Assembly (NCBI RefSeq): GCF_016313185.1
Contig: NZ_CP066218.1
Coordinates: forward strand, 6,014,001-6,078,000
Length of the DNA stretch: 64,000 bases
DNA from: Mycolicibacterium baixiangningiae
GTDB lineage: Bacteria; Actinomycetota; Actinomycetes; Mycobacteriales; Mycobacteriaceae
Reading direction: 5' to 3'
In this document: positions 25,735 through 34,270 of the stretch, one piece after another
Position numbering within the stretch: the first letter of the stretch is position 1
How the letters are laid out: each line of letters begins with the position of its first letter
Notes under the pieces: model-generated
What the model saw: the letters and a program-made list of their open reading frames with translations, nothing else
Told to the model about the DNA's origin: nothing
Databases searched by the model: none
Position numbers and translations under genes: made by a program

Positions 25735-25765
25735 ACGCTAGAAGTTGCCGCAACGGCAATGTCAA
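25735..25765 (-). promoter_or_regulatory. MerR-type promoter with 19-bp spacer and spacer dyad
   Basis: Read on the minus strand: TTGACA (25760-25765), a 19-nt spacer carrying the perfect dyad TTGCCG-TTG-CGGCAA, then TAGCGT (25735-25740). A 19-bp spacer with a central dyad is the hallmark of promoters twisted open by MerR proteins. The site lies 35 nt upstream of the tipA-like gene, so autoregulation is expected. Confidence 0.75.
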
Positions 25766-26049
25766 GACCAGAACAATCGGGCGCGAAACCGGAAGACGTC
25801 GCAGAACCCGCGCGGCTGACGGCATAGCGGAACCCGCAGACCGCCGGCGTAACACCGCTCAACATGATGCCGTGGCTTTCATCGCAAGCTCAAAGGTGCA
25901 TAAGGTGGCGGTGCGAGGTGCCAGCGCGGCGCTGGGGCTGCGTATAAGCGATTTCAGTGCGCGGGGCGGGGTTGCTAACCCAATCCCTGGCGCCGCGCTG
26001 CCTGCGAAGCGGAGGCCGCAAGTAATTCGGCACGCGCCGACGAATCGCC

Positions 26050-26600
26050 CTACGTGAGAAAGGCGCGGATCTCCTCACCAACGCGATCCGGTGCGTCCTC
26101 GGCCGCGAAGTGTCCCGCACCCGGCAGGGACAAGAAATGCGCCGTTGGCAGGAGCGCTCGCATTTGCGAGTCCTCGCAACGAAAGTAGGGCTCGGGTTTT
26201 CCCCAGATGATCAGCTTCGGGCCCCCTATGTCCGGGAGTCCCAGTTGAATCAGTTGGCACTCGGATGCATAACCTTCGAGGCGTTCGAGTTTGAGAATGG
26301 TTCGCCGCGTTGCCAACTCCTTAAGCAGCCGCTGGTTGCGTGCCCGAAGAGCACGGTCGCGACGCGCAGCTCGCATGAAGAACGGCAGGCCGCGCGAGAA
26401 GAGGTTGGCGCCCACCAATGCCCCCTCGCTAAAACCCGGAGCAATCAGGGGTCACCAATACAAACGGCGCCGGGCGGCCGCTGCAGGGCCAATCGGGCCG
26501 CCCCAGTCATGACCCACGAGGTGAAAGCGATCGAGCTCAACGGGCGTCAAGAAACGCACGCAGCGCGCGTGCCTGCTGGGTGAAGTCCGCCCCTGCGGCA
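26050..26600 (-). pseudogene. Alpha/beta hydrolase (haloalkane dehalogenase-like), internally deleted with stop
   Basis: In one minus-strand frame, the upstream part carries the nucleophile elbow LVGHDWGGPIG (Asp nucleophile, about 26490-26530), reaches a TGA at 26452-26454, then resumes with GFSEGALVGANLFSRGLPFF and a C-terminal domain containing LIIWGKPEP and LSLPGAGHFAAEDAP (catalytic acid and His region). The segment between elbow and cap is shorter than in the family by about 50 residues and no N-terminus is present. This is a decayed dehalogenase/epoxide-hydrolase-type gene. Confidence 0.7.
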
Positions 26601-26923
26601 GCCCCGACGACTGACCGAACGCCAATTGGTCTGGCACGTCTTCGCGTTGCGGAGAAAGCTCGCAACCTCACTCTGAGGCTCACGCCGGACCCCCTTTTCG
26701 GCCTCATGGCGGGGTCGGCCCGCTACTGGCGACCACTGGCCACCATCGCGTAAGGCTGCAACACAACGACACTCACATCTTCTACGACTGCTCGCCTGGA
26801 AGCGATAATCGATCAGATACCGGTCTTTGGGCATCGGTTGGAAAGTTTGACATTGGACGGCAGCATCACCGGGAGCGAAGTCGTGAATGAGTGTGCGTAC
26901 CTCGGGGGACAGCCCCTCGTGTC
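26601..26923. other. Stretch without a supported gene
   Basis: About 320 bases between the hydrolase remnant and the GNAT-like gene. A minus-strand frame (starting 26927, reading HEGLSPEVRTLIHDFAPGDA) looks protein-like for about 45 residues and then breaks down. It could be the 5' part of another lost gene. I could not assign it. Confidence 0.3.
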
Positions 26924-27829
26924 TCACCGAGATGCGGTAGGTGGGTGTAACGCGATGAAGGTGAAGTCGAGCAATCGCGGCCTGCCGGCACGCTGGGCGG
27001 TGATGCGCGAGGCGTGATTTCGGCGATGGATGGTGCCCACGAGCAGCTGGTCTCTATCGGTCGCGACGTGGTGTGCCCAGGCGGTTTGAGCGGACGCGGC
27101 GTAACCGTGGCCGGTGTGGGGATCATTAATGACTTCTTCGTTGATTTCGTCGCCGGTGATCCACGCGATGGCGCCGGCTGCCACAGCGAGGACCCCAAGG
27201 GTGGATCCGTCCCTGCGGATCGCGCGTAGTTGATCTTGTGTATGCCAGTGGCGTAGATCGACAGCTGCAGCGGGCGCGATGCTGCTGGCTAGGGGCGGGT
27301 CGAGGCGGGCGAGGCGGGCGTAGCGGCCGGTCACGAGTTCGATGACCTCTTCGGCGGAATCAAACGTCTCGAGGGTGACCCGGCCGTCGGCGGGTGCCAT
27401 GTCTCGGTAGCGGGCCAGGTGGATGCCGACGTCGAGAAGGCCATCGGGGTGGTCTTCGAGTAGGCCCGGTCTGGTGAGCAGGCGTAGGTATGGGGCGCCG
27501 AAGTTGGACCATTCGTGGCGGACGCAATCGATGAGGGCCTCGATGGTGTCGAAGCTGTGGGCGAGTACCTCGATGAACGGTCGCGCGGTGTTGAGGCCGC
27601 GGAACCGGATCCCACCTAGTAGCCGACCGTGTGCCGTACGAAGATGACGGTGGGCGAAATCCTGGGCACTGATCCCCGGGAGGTGGGCATTAGCGGCGAA
27701 CTGCTCGGCGAAGTCGACGTTGTCGACGAGGTCCACCTGTTCGGCCAACCAATCACACAGCTTTTGGCGGCCATCACGGCCATATAGCCTGCCCGCGAGC
27801 GTGAACTGATCGTCCAAGGACGGCCACAT
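26924..27829 (-). CDS. Unrecognised protein with C-terminal GNAT-like region
   Basis: 301 aa from ATG 27829, preceded by GGGGAC. The N-terminal two thirds is not recognisable: it has regular helices (LCDWLAEQVDLVDNVDFAEQF) and a segment with FIEVLAHSFDTIEALIDCV. The last 110 residues look like a GNAT fold: LGVLAVAAGAIAWITG, DPHTGHGYAASAQTAWAHHV as a possible acetyl-CoA loop, LLVGTIHRRNHASRITAQR and LLDFTFIAL. That order resembles GNATs that end with the G-T-x-H-x-x-N motif. The function is unknown. The first 12 codons of the longer frame (27865) are an alternative start. Confidence 0.6.
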   Translation of the reverse strand: MWPSLDDQFTLAGRLYGRDGRQKLCDWLAEQVDLVDNVDFAEQFAANAHLPGISAQDFAHRHLRTAHGRLLGGIRFRGLNTARPFIEVLAHSFDTIEALIDCVRHEWSNFGAPYLRLLTRPGLLEDHPDGLLDVGIHLARYRDMAPADGRVTLETFDSAEEVIELVTGRYARLARLDPPLASSIAPAAAVDLRHWHTQDQLRAIRRDGSTLGVLAVAAGAIAWITGDEINEEVINDPHTGHGYAASAQTAWAHHVATDRDQLLVGTIHRRNHASRITAQRAGRPRLLDFTFIALHPPTASR

Positions 27830-28325
27830 CGTTGAAGTCCCCACCGTCACAGCATCGCCACCCACCGTGTGGCGCGTCCAACCATTTCCCCCGACACCGG
27901 GCTACCTCGCCATTCGCCGCATGCCAAGAGTGCGTCTCATTCGTCGAGAAATCGAGGCCAATCAGATCTTGCCAGGTGATGGGAAGGCAGCCGGAGAGCG
28001 GCTGGCTGCATCATTGGTTGTGCAGCCACAACGGTGAGCGTCATTGCGCAAGGCGCCACAGAATCACTGGTACCAAAGGGGCCAGGTCATGTCGACAAAC
28101 GAATCCAGCGTTCGCCCGCCCTGATTCTCGCCGATCCGAATCCTCTCCGTGACCCCGCTGATGTGGATATGGCTGCTGCTTCAGCACTGCCCGGTTCGAT
28201 ACGGTGTGGTCCGGCGAAACTACAGCGCTTCCGTTCCTACGGCTACGCGAACCACGGGGATCGAAATCGGGATGCTCGCTGTAGACCTGGCCGACGGCCG
28301 CCAAACAGGGAGCTACACGCGACGC
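27830..28325. other. Intergenic stretch without a recognisable gene
   Basis: About 500 bases between the GNAT-like gene and the SRPBCC gene. Several frames are open, but none has a start with a ribosome-binding site or a protein-like composition. I see no repeats or strong hairpins. Confidence 0.4.
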
Positions 28326-28796
28326 TCACGGAAGGCGCTTGTCAGGTTGCTCGCGATCGAGCAGTTCGCCAAGCTGCGTTAACACGCGCCGCCACATCCG
28401 TTCCATTCCGTTCCGCGCCATCTTCTGCCGCGGGTCACGGATGTCGAATCCACTGTGCCGCAGCAGCAACCGGGTGCCTCCGCCCTGCCGGTCGACGGTC
28501 CAGTCGACCAACCACCGCGCGGGCCGCGCTGCCCGCAGATCGACCCAACTCAACGTCAACCGTTGACCTGGACGCAGCTTCAGGACCTCGCAGGCGATCT
28601 CGCCAGGAGGCTCCGTCGGCACCGTGAATATGAAATGGGTCCCCACCGCAGCATTCAACATCCCGGTGGACGGCATCAGCCACTTCTCAACCAAGCCGGG
28701 GTCGGTCAGGGCTTGCCATACCTGTTGCGGCGCATGGGAATAGAATATGCCGACCTCGACCGATGCCGGATCTAATTCCTTGGGGTCAGTTGTCAT
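28326..28796 (-). CDS. SRPBCC (AHSA1/START-like) domain protein
   Basis: 156 aa. The helix-grip fold signature begins at residue 12: VEVGIFYSHAPQQVWQALTD, then EKWLMP, VGTHFIFTVPTEPPG, VLKLRPGQRLTLSWVD, TRLLLRHSGF and a C-terminal helix with WRRVLTQLGELLD. AHSA1-type proteins bind hydrophobic ligands or act as chaperone-like partners. ATG 28796 is chosen because the fold starts there; the frame runs on into an IS481 remnant. A second, partial copy of the first 53 or so residues occurs at 43853-44012, so this gene or its neighbourhood has been duplicated. Confidence 0.82.
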   Translation of the reverse strand: MTTDPKELDPASVEVGIFYSHAPQQVWQALTDPGLVEKWLMPSTGMLNAAVGTHFIFTVPTEPPGEIACEVLKLRPGQRLTLSWVDLRAARPARWLVDWTVDRQGGGTRLLLRHSGFDIRDPRQKMARNGMERMWRRVLTQLGELLDREQPDKRLP

Positions 28797-28874
28797 CGTA
28801 AACTCCCGATCGAGTCCGATGTTACGACCCTGATAATGCCTTCGGGTCGACATTTGCCCGCCGTTCACAGCTTC

Positions 28875-29072
28875 GCCAGTCACGGCAAGGTCGAACGCTT
28901 TCACACGTTGGCCGATGAATGAGCCTACGCCCGGCTCTACACCAGCGACGTACAACGCTGCACCGAGTACACCCGCTGGTTGCACACCGACAATCACCAC
29001 CGCGGCCACACCGCACTCGGAGGTCAGACACCCGCCAGCCGCGTACCTAACCTCTCAGGTCAGTACACCTAC
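28875..29072 (+). pseudogene. IS481-family transposase, C-terminal remnant
   Basis: The plus strand reads GKVERFH, TLADE, a TGA in place of the usual Trp, AYARLY, WLHTDNHHRGHTALGGQ and PASRVPNLSGQYT. This is the standard C-terminus of mycobacterial IS481 transposases (rve core, HHRGH region). One codon is missing (FHRTL to FHTL) and the terminal stop has become TAC. Everything upstream of GKVERFH is absent. Together with the 5' fragment at 34066 it brackets the TetR-ABC-GGT module. Confidence 0.85.
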
Positions 29073-29131
29073 CCGAGTGTCACGCCGGGGCATCGAGCGT
29101 TCGCCGGCCTGGCCTATGTCACAGTTGAGCG

Positions 29132-29809
29132 GTGAAGTACGGGCAGGGCTCGGAGCCGGCCGAGGTCGACTGGTCCTCGACGCGGGGGCGCATCCTGCTG
29201 GCCGCGTCCACACTGTTCGCCCAGCGCGGGTACTTTGGCACGTCGACGCGCGACATCGCCGAGGCCGTCCAGATTCGGCAGCCCTCGCTGTTCCATCACT
29301 TTCAGGCCAAACACGAGATCTTCCGGACGCTCATCGAACTGGATCTCGGGCCGTCCATCGGCCGGATGAATCAGCTGTTGGCTGAACAGTCGACCTGGGC
29401 GGAGAAGCTGCACCTCGGCATCGCCTGCGACGTGCGCGAAATTCTGGTGCAACCGTTCGACGCGCGGGGGCTGTACCAGGACGCCGTCTTGGCCCTCGAG
29501 GAGTTCGCGGCCGAGCGTGAAGGCATCGCGCTGTTCCACAGGCAGGTGGAGCGCGTGATCGGCAGTGGCTCCCGTTCCCATGAATTCGTCTCCTGCGAAC
29601 CGAGTTTCGTACTGCGCGCGATCAACGGCATGCTGTTCGAGACCCTCCGCGAACAAGGCGGGCCGTCCGGGCGCAGGCGTCACGAGCGGCCACTGCAGGC
29701 GGCGGACTTCGTCGTGCGGTCACTGCTGGTGGACCAGACACGGCTGGCCGGCATCAGGGACGCCACCCACACCCGGTTGCAGGATCTCGAACTGGCGACG
29801 ACGGCTTAG
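29132..29809 (+). CDS. TetR family regulator of the ABC/GGT operon
   Basis: 225 aa. The HTH lies at residues about 15-62 (RGRILLAASTLFAQRGYFGTS, TRDIAEAVQIRQPSLFHHF, KHEIFRTLI). The ligand domain is of TetR_C_33-like composition. It starts at GTG 29132. It lies immediately upstream of, and co-directional with, the amino-acid ABC importer and gamma-glutamyltransferase. The gap contains two perfect dyads, CTATCGATCGATAG and CCTATCGTCCGATAGG, that are strong operator candidates for this protein. Repression of the importer operon is inferred. Confidence 0.88.
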   Translation: MKYGQGSEPAEVDWSSTRGRILLAASTLFAQRGYFGTSTRDIAEAVQIRQPSLFHHFQAKHEIFRTLIELDLGPSIGRMNQLLAEQSTWAEKLHLGIACDVREILVQPFDARGLYQDAVLALEEFAAEREGIALFHRQVERVIGSGSRSHEFVSCEPSFVLRAINGMLFETLREQGGPSGRRRHERPLQAADFVVRSLLVDQTRLAGIRDATHTRLQDLELATTA

Positions 29810-29871
29810 CGTCGCGCGTCACGCAGGCCGCTCCCGTGACAACCACGTTAAACCTTCCTCGTTACCGCCGC

Positions 29872-29904
29872 CTATCGATCGATAGTGACCTATCGTCCGA
29901 TAGG
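29872..29904. promoter_or_regulatory. Two perfect palindromes, probable TetR operators
   Basis: CTATCGATCGATAG (29872-29885) and CCTATCGTCCGATAGG (29889-29904) share the half-site CTATCG and have centres 18 bp apart, so two dimers could bind on nearby faces. They lie 49 nt upstream of the solute-binding-protein start. A promoter within or next to them would be blocked on binding. Confidence 0.7.
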
Positions 29905-29952
29905 TCCGCAGGCGATCGGCCATCCCGGTCGACCCCGAACCTGGGAGGAACG

Positions 29953-30798
29953 TTGAAGAGAGCAATCGTCGCCGTGATGGCAGGTGCCGTGACTCTTGCC
30001 ATGGCGGGATGCTCGTCGGCGGAGGCTCCGGCGCCGGAGTCCAGCGGTCCCGCCAAGGTGGCACCGCCGGCGATTCTGCAAGCCGGCACGTTGAAGATCT
30101 GCGCACCCAACGACGGTACGCCGCCCAACGTCTACCACGATGAGTCGGGCGAACTCGTCGGCAGTGAAGTGGACCTGGGCAAGGCGCTCGCCGCTGAGAT
30201 GGGTCTGAAGCCCGACTTCGTCGAATCATCCTTTGCCACCGTCATTCCCACCCTGCAGGCCAAACAGTGCGACGTCATCATGGCGCAGCTCTACATCAAG
30301 CCCGAACGCGAGGCTGTCGTGGACTTCGTCCCGTACGTCTACTCGGGCACCGGCATCGCGGTGTCGAGGGACGAGCCCGCCGACGTCACCGGCCTCGACG
30401 ACAGCCTGTGCGGCAAAAAGGTCATGGTCGCCGTCGCCACCACGGCGGAGTCGCTGGCCATGGAGCAGTCCGAGAAGTGTACCGCCGCAGGCAAACCACC
30501 GGTCGACGTCAATCGCAGCAACCAGGCCGACGTGTCACTGCAGCAACTGCAGAACGGCCAGGTCGACGCATTCATGGACACTGCCGAAACCCTCGGTTAC
30601 TACGAGACCAAGACCGGAGCCCGCATCCAGACGGTCGGAGAACCGTTCGGCACCATCAAGATCGGTGCCGCCACGCTGAAGGGCAACACCGAACTGCACG
30701 ACGCGATCGCCGCGGCACTCGCCACCCTGGAGAGCAACGGGAACTATTCGAAGATCCTCGACGAGTGGGGCATGGCCGACCTGAGCATCCAGAAGTAG
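29953..30798 (+). CDS. Polar amino-acid ABC transporter, solute-binding lipoprotein
   Basis: 281 aa from TTG 29953, with GGGAGGAA just upstream. The signal peptide MKRAIVAVMAGAVTLAMAGC ends in a lipobox with Cys20, so it is a lipoprotein. The mature part is a family 3 binding protein (SBP_bac_3): GTLKICAPND, NVYHDESGELVGSEVDLGKA, DVIMAQLYIKPERE, VDFVPYVYSGTG, NGQVDAFM. The usual Arg for the amino-acid carboxylate sits in IKPERE. It captures a polar amino acid or gamma-glutamyl compound for the permease at 30815. The gamma-glutamyltransferase in the operon supports the latter. Confidence 0.92.
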   Translation: MKRAIVAVMAGAVTLAMAGCSSAEAPAPESSGPAKVAPPAILQAGTLKICAPNDGTPPNVYHDESGELVGSEVDLGKALAAEMGLKPDFVESSFATVIPTLQAKQCDVIMAQLYIKPEREAVVDFVPYVYSGTGIAVSRDEPADVTGLDDSLCGKKVMVAVATTAESLAMEQSEKCTAAGKPPVDVNRSNQADVSLQQLQNGQVDAFMDTAETLGYYETKTGARIQTVGEPFGTIKIGAATLKGNTELHDAIAAALATLESNGNYSKILDEWGMADLSIQK

Positions 30799-30814
30799 CC
30801 CGGGGGGATCGACC

Positions 30815-31603
30815 GTGCAATTCGACTGGCAGTTCTTCTGGAAGTCGCTGCTCACGCCGAGTGACGCATTCCTCGACGGCCTTGGCCTGACCATCGGCAT
30901 CTCGGTCGTCGCCATGATCCTGGCCACCGTGCTGGGACTGGTGATCGCTCTCATGCGGCGTTCGCAATACGCCGCTGTGCGCGGGTGCGCCAGCGTGTAC
31001 ATCTGGATCGTCCGAGGGACGCCGCTGCTCGTACAGCTGGTGATCATCTACACCGGTCTCGCCGCGGTCGGCATCTATCAGTTTCATGACGTGTCCCTGC
31101 TCGGGCTGTCGGTGAAGGCTGCCATACAGGCCGCCGTCATCGGACTGATGATCAACGAGAGCGCCTACATCGCCGAGATCATCAGGGCGGGTTTGGATTC
31201 GGTTTCCAAGGGGCAGTTCGAAGCGGCCGCCTCGCTGGGCATGACACCGGGCAAGCTGATGCGGTGGATCATCGTGCCTCAGTCACTGCGCGTCATGGTG
31301 CCGCCACTGGGCAACTCGTTCAACGGCATGATGAAGACCACCTCCGTGCTCTCGGTGATCGGCGTCAGCGAGATGTTCCTGGTCACCCAGTCCATCAGCT
31401 CCGCCACGTTCCACACCTTCGAGATCTTCATCGTCGTAGCGATCTACTACCTCGCGCTGACGACAGTCTGGACCTTCATCCAGGCATGGATCGAGAACAG
31501 GCTGGCCCGGCAGCTCGGCATTGAACAGCGGGTGCGGATCACCCAGCGTCTGCTCGGTGCCCGCCGCGCGGCGGCGAACCCGACCCTGCAGCCGCACGGG
31601 TGA
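30815..31603 (+). CDS. Polar amino-acid ABC transporter permease
   Basis: 262 aa. HisM/GlnP-type membrane protein with the HEQ family features: [34 protein letters not shown], the EAA loop [20 protein letters not shown] and five to six hydrophobic helices. GTG 30815 follows GGGGGGATC. It forms the channel with the ATPase at 31620 and binding protein at 29953. The 16-nt gap to each side supports a single mRNA. It probably functions as a homodimer because no second permease gene is present. Confidence 0.93.
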   Translation: MQFDWQFFWKSLLTPSDAFLDGLGLTIGISVVAMILATVLGLVIALMRRSQYAAVRGCASVYIWIVRGTPLLVQLVIIYTGLAAVGIYQFHDVSLLGLSVKAAIQAAVIGLMINESAYIAEIIRAGLDSVSKGQFEAAASLGMTPGKLMRWIIVPQSLRVMVPPLGNSFNGMMKTTSVLSVIGVSEMFLVTQSISSATFHTFEIFIVVAIYYLALTTVWTFIQAWIENRLARQLGIEQRVRITQRLLGARRAAANPTLQPHG

Positions 31604-31619
31604 CCTGGAAGGAGAAACG

Positions 31620-32405
31620 ATGAGTGCCGACACCGAATCCAGCCAGGTCGACGGGCAATTGGTCGTCTCGGTCCGCAACGCGTGCTGCACCCTCGGCGGC
31701 CGCCGGGTACTCGACGACGTCAACCTCGACGTCCAGCGCGGCCAGGTCGTAGTCCTGATCGGCCCTTCGGGGGCGGGTAAGACGACGCTGCTGCGGTCGA
31801 TCAACCATCTCGAGGAACTCGAGAGCGGCGAAGTGCTCGTCAGCGGGGTCTCCATCGCCCGCGGGGCACGCGGCGGCAAGATCGGCAAGACCGAACTGGC
31901 GCGCAGGCGGCGCGAGATCGGTTTCGTCTTCCAACACTTCAACCTGTTCCCCCATATGACGGCCCTGGAGAACGTGTGGAACGCCCCGGCGCGGGTGTTG
32001 GGACAGCCGAAGGAGACCGCGCGTGAGGACGCGCGGGCGCTTTTGGACCGAGTGGGGTTGGCAGACAAGGCCGAATCCCGTCCGAGTCAGCTCTCCGGCG
32101 GTCAGCAGCAGCGCGTCGCGATCGCCCGTGCGCTGGCGATGCGGCCCAAGGTGATGCTCTTCGACGAGCCCACGAGCGCCCTCGACGTCGAGATGGTCGG
32201 CGAGGTCCTCGAGGTGATGCGCGAACTGGCCCGCGACCAGATGACCATGGTCGTCGTGACCCACGAAATGCGGTTCGCCCGTGACGTCGCCGACCGCATC
32301 GTCGTCATGGACGAGGGGCGCATCATCGAAGACGCCCCACCCGCGGAACTGTTCTCGAATCCCAAGAGTGAGCGCACGAAGGCGTTTCTGTCCACGATTC
32401 ACTGA
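31620..32405 (+). CDS. Polar amino-acid ABC transporter ATP-binding protein
   Basis: 261 aa GlnQ/HisP-type ATPase. Walker [20 protein letters not shown]-loop [17 protein letters not shown], signature [15 protein letters not shown], Walker [13 protein letters not shown], switch VVTHEMRFA. These forms are the polar amino-acid uptake class. ATG 31620 has AAGGAGAA upstream; the frame opening at 31521 lies inside the permease gene. It drives uptake by the 29953-31603 proteins. Confidence 0.95.
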   Translation: MSADTESSQVDGQLVVSVRNACCTLGGRRVLDDVNLDVQRGQVVVLIGPSGAGKTTLLRSINHLEELESGEVLVSGVSIARGARGGKIGKTELARRRREIGFVFQHFNLFPHMTALENVWNAPARVLGQPKETAREDARALLDRVGLADKAESRPSQLSGGQQQRVAIARALAMRPKVMLFDEPTSALDVEMVGEVLEVMRELARDQMTMVVVTHEMRFARDVADRIVVMDEGRIIEDAPPAELFSNPKSERTKAFLSTIH

Positions 32406-32438
32406 CCGGACCACCCCGCCCAGCTAGGAGTTGAAGCC

Positions 32439-34040
32439 GTGCCCACGTCCATCGGGCGATCGTCATTCACAGGTGCCATCGCCACCCCGCACGTCCTGGC
32501 TACCGACGCTGCGATGGACGCCTTCCGCGACGGCGGCAGTGCGATCGACGCCGCGATCGCCGCGGCCGCTGTCCTCACCGTGGTCTACCCGCACAACGTC
32601 GCCCTGGGTGGCGACCTGATCGCGCTGGTGCGCACCCCCGACGGCACCGTCACGTCCGTCAACGCATCCGGTTGGGCCGGCGCTGCCGCCGATGCCGCCG
32701 CCATGCGCCTCGAGCATGGTGCGGCGTTACCCGATCGTGGCGCCGACACGGTCACCGTCCCCGGCGGGGTGCGGGGATGGGAGGCATTGCGGCGCTTCGG
32801 AAGTCGACTGTCATGGCAGCGGCTCCTGCAGCCCGCCCGGTGCGCCGCCGCCGACGGGGTGCCGGTCGCCGAGTCGCTCGGGGTTCACCTCGCCGACCCC
32901 GAGAACCTCGATCTGTACGGATCCGAGGACTTCGATCGGGTGTTCCGCCCGGGTGGTGTCGTGCTGCGCACCGGCCAGGACCTTCGGCAACCCGCCCTGG
33001 CCGATACGTTCGCCGCCTTGGCCGAAGGCGGTCCGGACATGTTCTATGACGGTGAACTGGCCGCACGGTCCGTTCGGTACCTCCGCTCGCGCGGCTCCGT
33101 GCTGGATGTCGGTGACTTCGCCGACTATCAGCCCGAGATCACCGAGCCGATCGCCGTGGACTTCCGCGGGCTGACGGTGCTGACCAGCCCGCCGAACACG
33201 CAGGGCTTCCTGATGCTTCGCGCCTTACGCGCGTTGGCCGAGTCGGGCGTAGGCGAACCACTGGGCGGCGGGATCGGCACCCTGATGCGGGTGTTCCACC
33301 ATGGCAACCGCCTGCGGCGCACCCACCTCGCCGATCCACGCATGGCCGCCGTGGACGTCAACGAACTGGTGCACGGCGACCTCTCGGCCGTGACACCGCT
33401 CGGCGTGGCGCCTGAATCGGTGAGATCGGTGCCGGGTGGGGACACCGTGGGGATCGCGGCCGCCGATGGCGACGGCATCGCGGTGTCGCTGATCCAGAGC
33501 GTCTACCACGCATTCGGGTCCGGGCTCATCGATCCGGAAACCGGGATACTGTTCCACGACCGCGGTACCAGCTTCTCGCTGGACCCAGAGTCGCCGAACG
33601 TCCTGGCGGCCCGCAAGCGGCCAGTGCACACGCTGATGCCGGTCATCACCACCCGGGACGGCGGACTCCGCCACGTGCTCGCGACGATGGGTGGGCAGGG
33701 ACAGCCCCAGATTCTCACCCAGGTGTTACTTCGGATGTTGGACGGGGCGTCGCCCGCCAATGCGGTTGCGGCGCCCCGTGCCGTCGCCGGGTTCCAGGCG
33801 GCCGGCGGTACGGACGACTCGGTGGTGGTGGAAGCCGACATCGATGCGTCGGCGATGGTCGCGTTGGCCGCCTCGGAGCTGAGTGTGCTGGAAGTGCCCA
33901 GGCATACCGAGGCTCTCGGTCAGGCCAACGTCGTGACCATCGACGCCGACTCACAGTTCCACGCGGCGACCGATCCCCGCGCGGACGGCGCGGCCATCGT
34001 GGCGCAGTTCGCGCGTCACCACCGGTCGGCGGGGATGTGA
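32439..34040 (+). CDS. Gamma-glutamyltransferase (GGT) family protein
   Basis: 533 aa Ntn-hydrolase proenzyme. The substrate-pocket segment AIATPHVLATDAAMDAFRDG is at the N-terminus, VYPHNVALGGD follows, and the autoprocessing Thr is in GGDTVGIAAADGDG at about residue 335, giving the nucleophile of the small subunit. The small subunit continues with VPVITT- and MGGQGQPQ-type signatures. There is no signal peptide, so the enzyme is probably cytoplasmic. Being last in an amino-acid importer operon, it probably cleaves imported gamma-glutamyl compounds. GTG 32439 has AGGAG 8 nt upstream. The closest class is YwrD-like rather than classical periplasmic GGT. Confidence 0.9.
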   Translation: MPTSIGRSSFTGAIATPHVLATDAAMDAFRDGGSAIDAAIAAAAVLTVVYPHNVALGGDLIALVRTPDGTVTSVNASGWAGAAADAAAMRLEHGAALPDRGADTVTVPGGVRGWEALRRFGSRLSWQRLLQPARCAAADGVPVAESLGVHLADPENLDLYGSEDFDRVFRPGGVVLRTGQDLRQPALADTFAALAEGGPDMFYDGELAARSVRYLRSRGSVLDVGDFADYQPEITEPIAVDFRGLTVLTSPPNTQGFLMLRALRALAESGVGEPLGGGIGTLMRVFHHGNRLRRTHLADPRMAAVDVNELVHGDLSAVTPLGVAPESVRSVPGGDTVGIAAADGDGIAVSLIQSVYHAFGSGLIDPETGILFHDRGTSFSLDPESPNVLAARKRPVHTLMPVITTRDGGLRHVLATMGGQGQPQILTQVLLRMLDGASPANAVAAPRAVAGFQAAGGTDDSVVVEADIDASAMVALAASELSVLEVPRHTEALGQANVVTIDADSQFHAATDPRADGAAIVAQFARHHRSAGM

Positions 34041-34065
34041 CGGCCCGCCCGGGGGGAGCCTGCTG

Positions 34066-34195
34066 TTGTGACCCGGGAGGTTGTTGACGACGCGTCTGCT
34101 TGAAAAGTGGGAGGACCCCTGACGGAGTGGATGTGTCTGGCATTCACGCGTAGGAGGTCCTCGTGTCTCACGCTAACGCGCCGAGTTCTCCATCC
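34066..34195 (+). pseudogene. IS481-family element, 5' end remnant
   Basis: TAGGAGGTCC is followed by GTG 34163, reading VSHANAP. This is the standard start of mycobacterial IS481 transposases (SHANAPLTP-type) with its ribosome-binding site. Similarity ends after seven residues, where sequence becomes GC-rich and unrelated. The 100 bases before it probably hold the left IS end. It has the same orientation as the 3' remnant at 28875. Confidence 0.65.
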
Positions 34196-34235
34196 CCACC
34201 ATGCAGTGAGATGCGGGGGCTCGGGATCGGATGGC

Positions 34236-34250
34236 TAGACGACCGGTCTA
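34236..34250. promoter_or_regulatory. NemR-like operator upstream of tetR
   Basis: TAGACGACCGGTCTA, a dyad with 5-bp arms TAGAC/GTCTA. It closely resembles the known NemR box type (TAGAC..GTCTA). It lies 21 nt before GTG 34271, and TTAGTC at 34258-34263 could be the -10 of a leaderless mRNA. A near-identical box precedes the amidase (34910-34924). Confidence 0.7.
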
Positions 34251-34270
34251 ATCTGAGTTAGTCTCGCACG

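Noticed and set aside
31539-32414. Long minus-strand frame opposite the amino-acid ABC ATPase
   Set aside because: Shadow of a clear ABC ATPase with all motifs.
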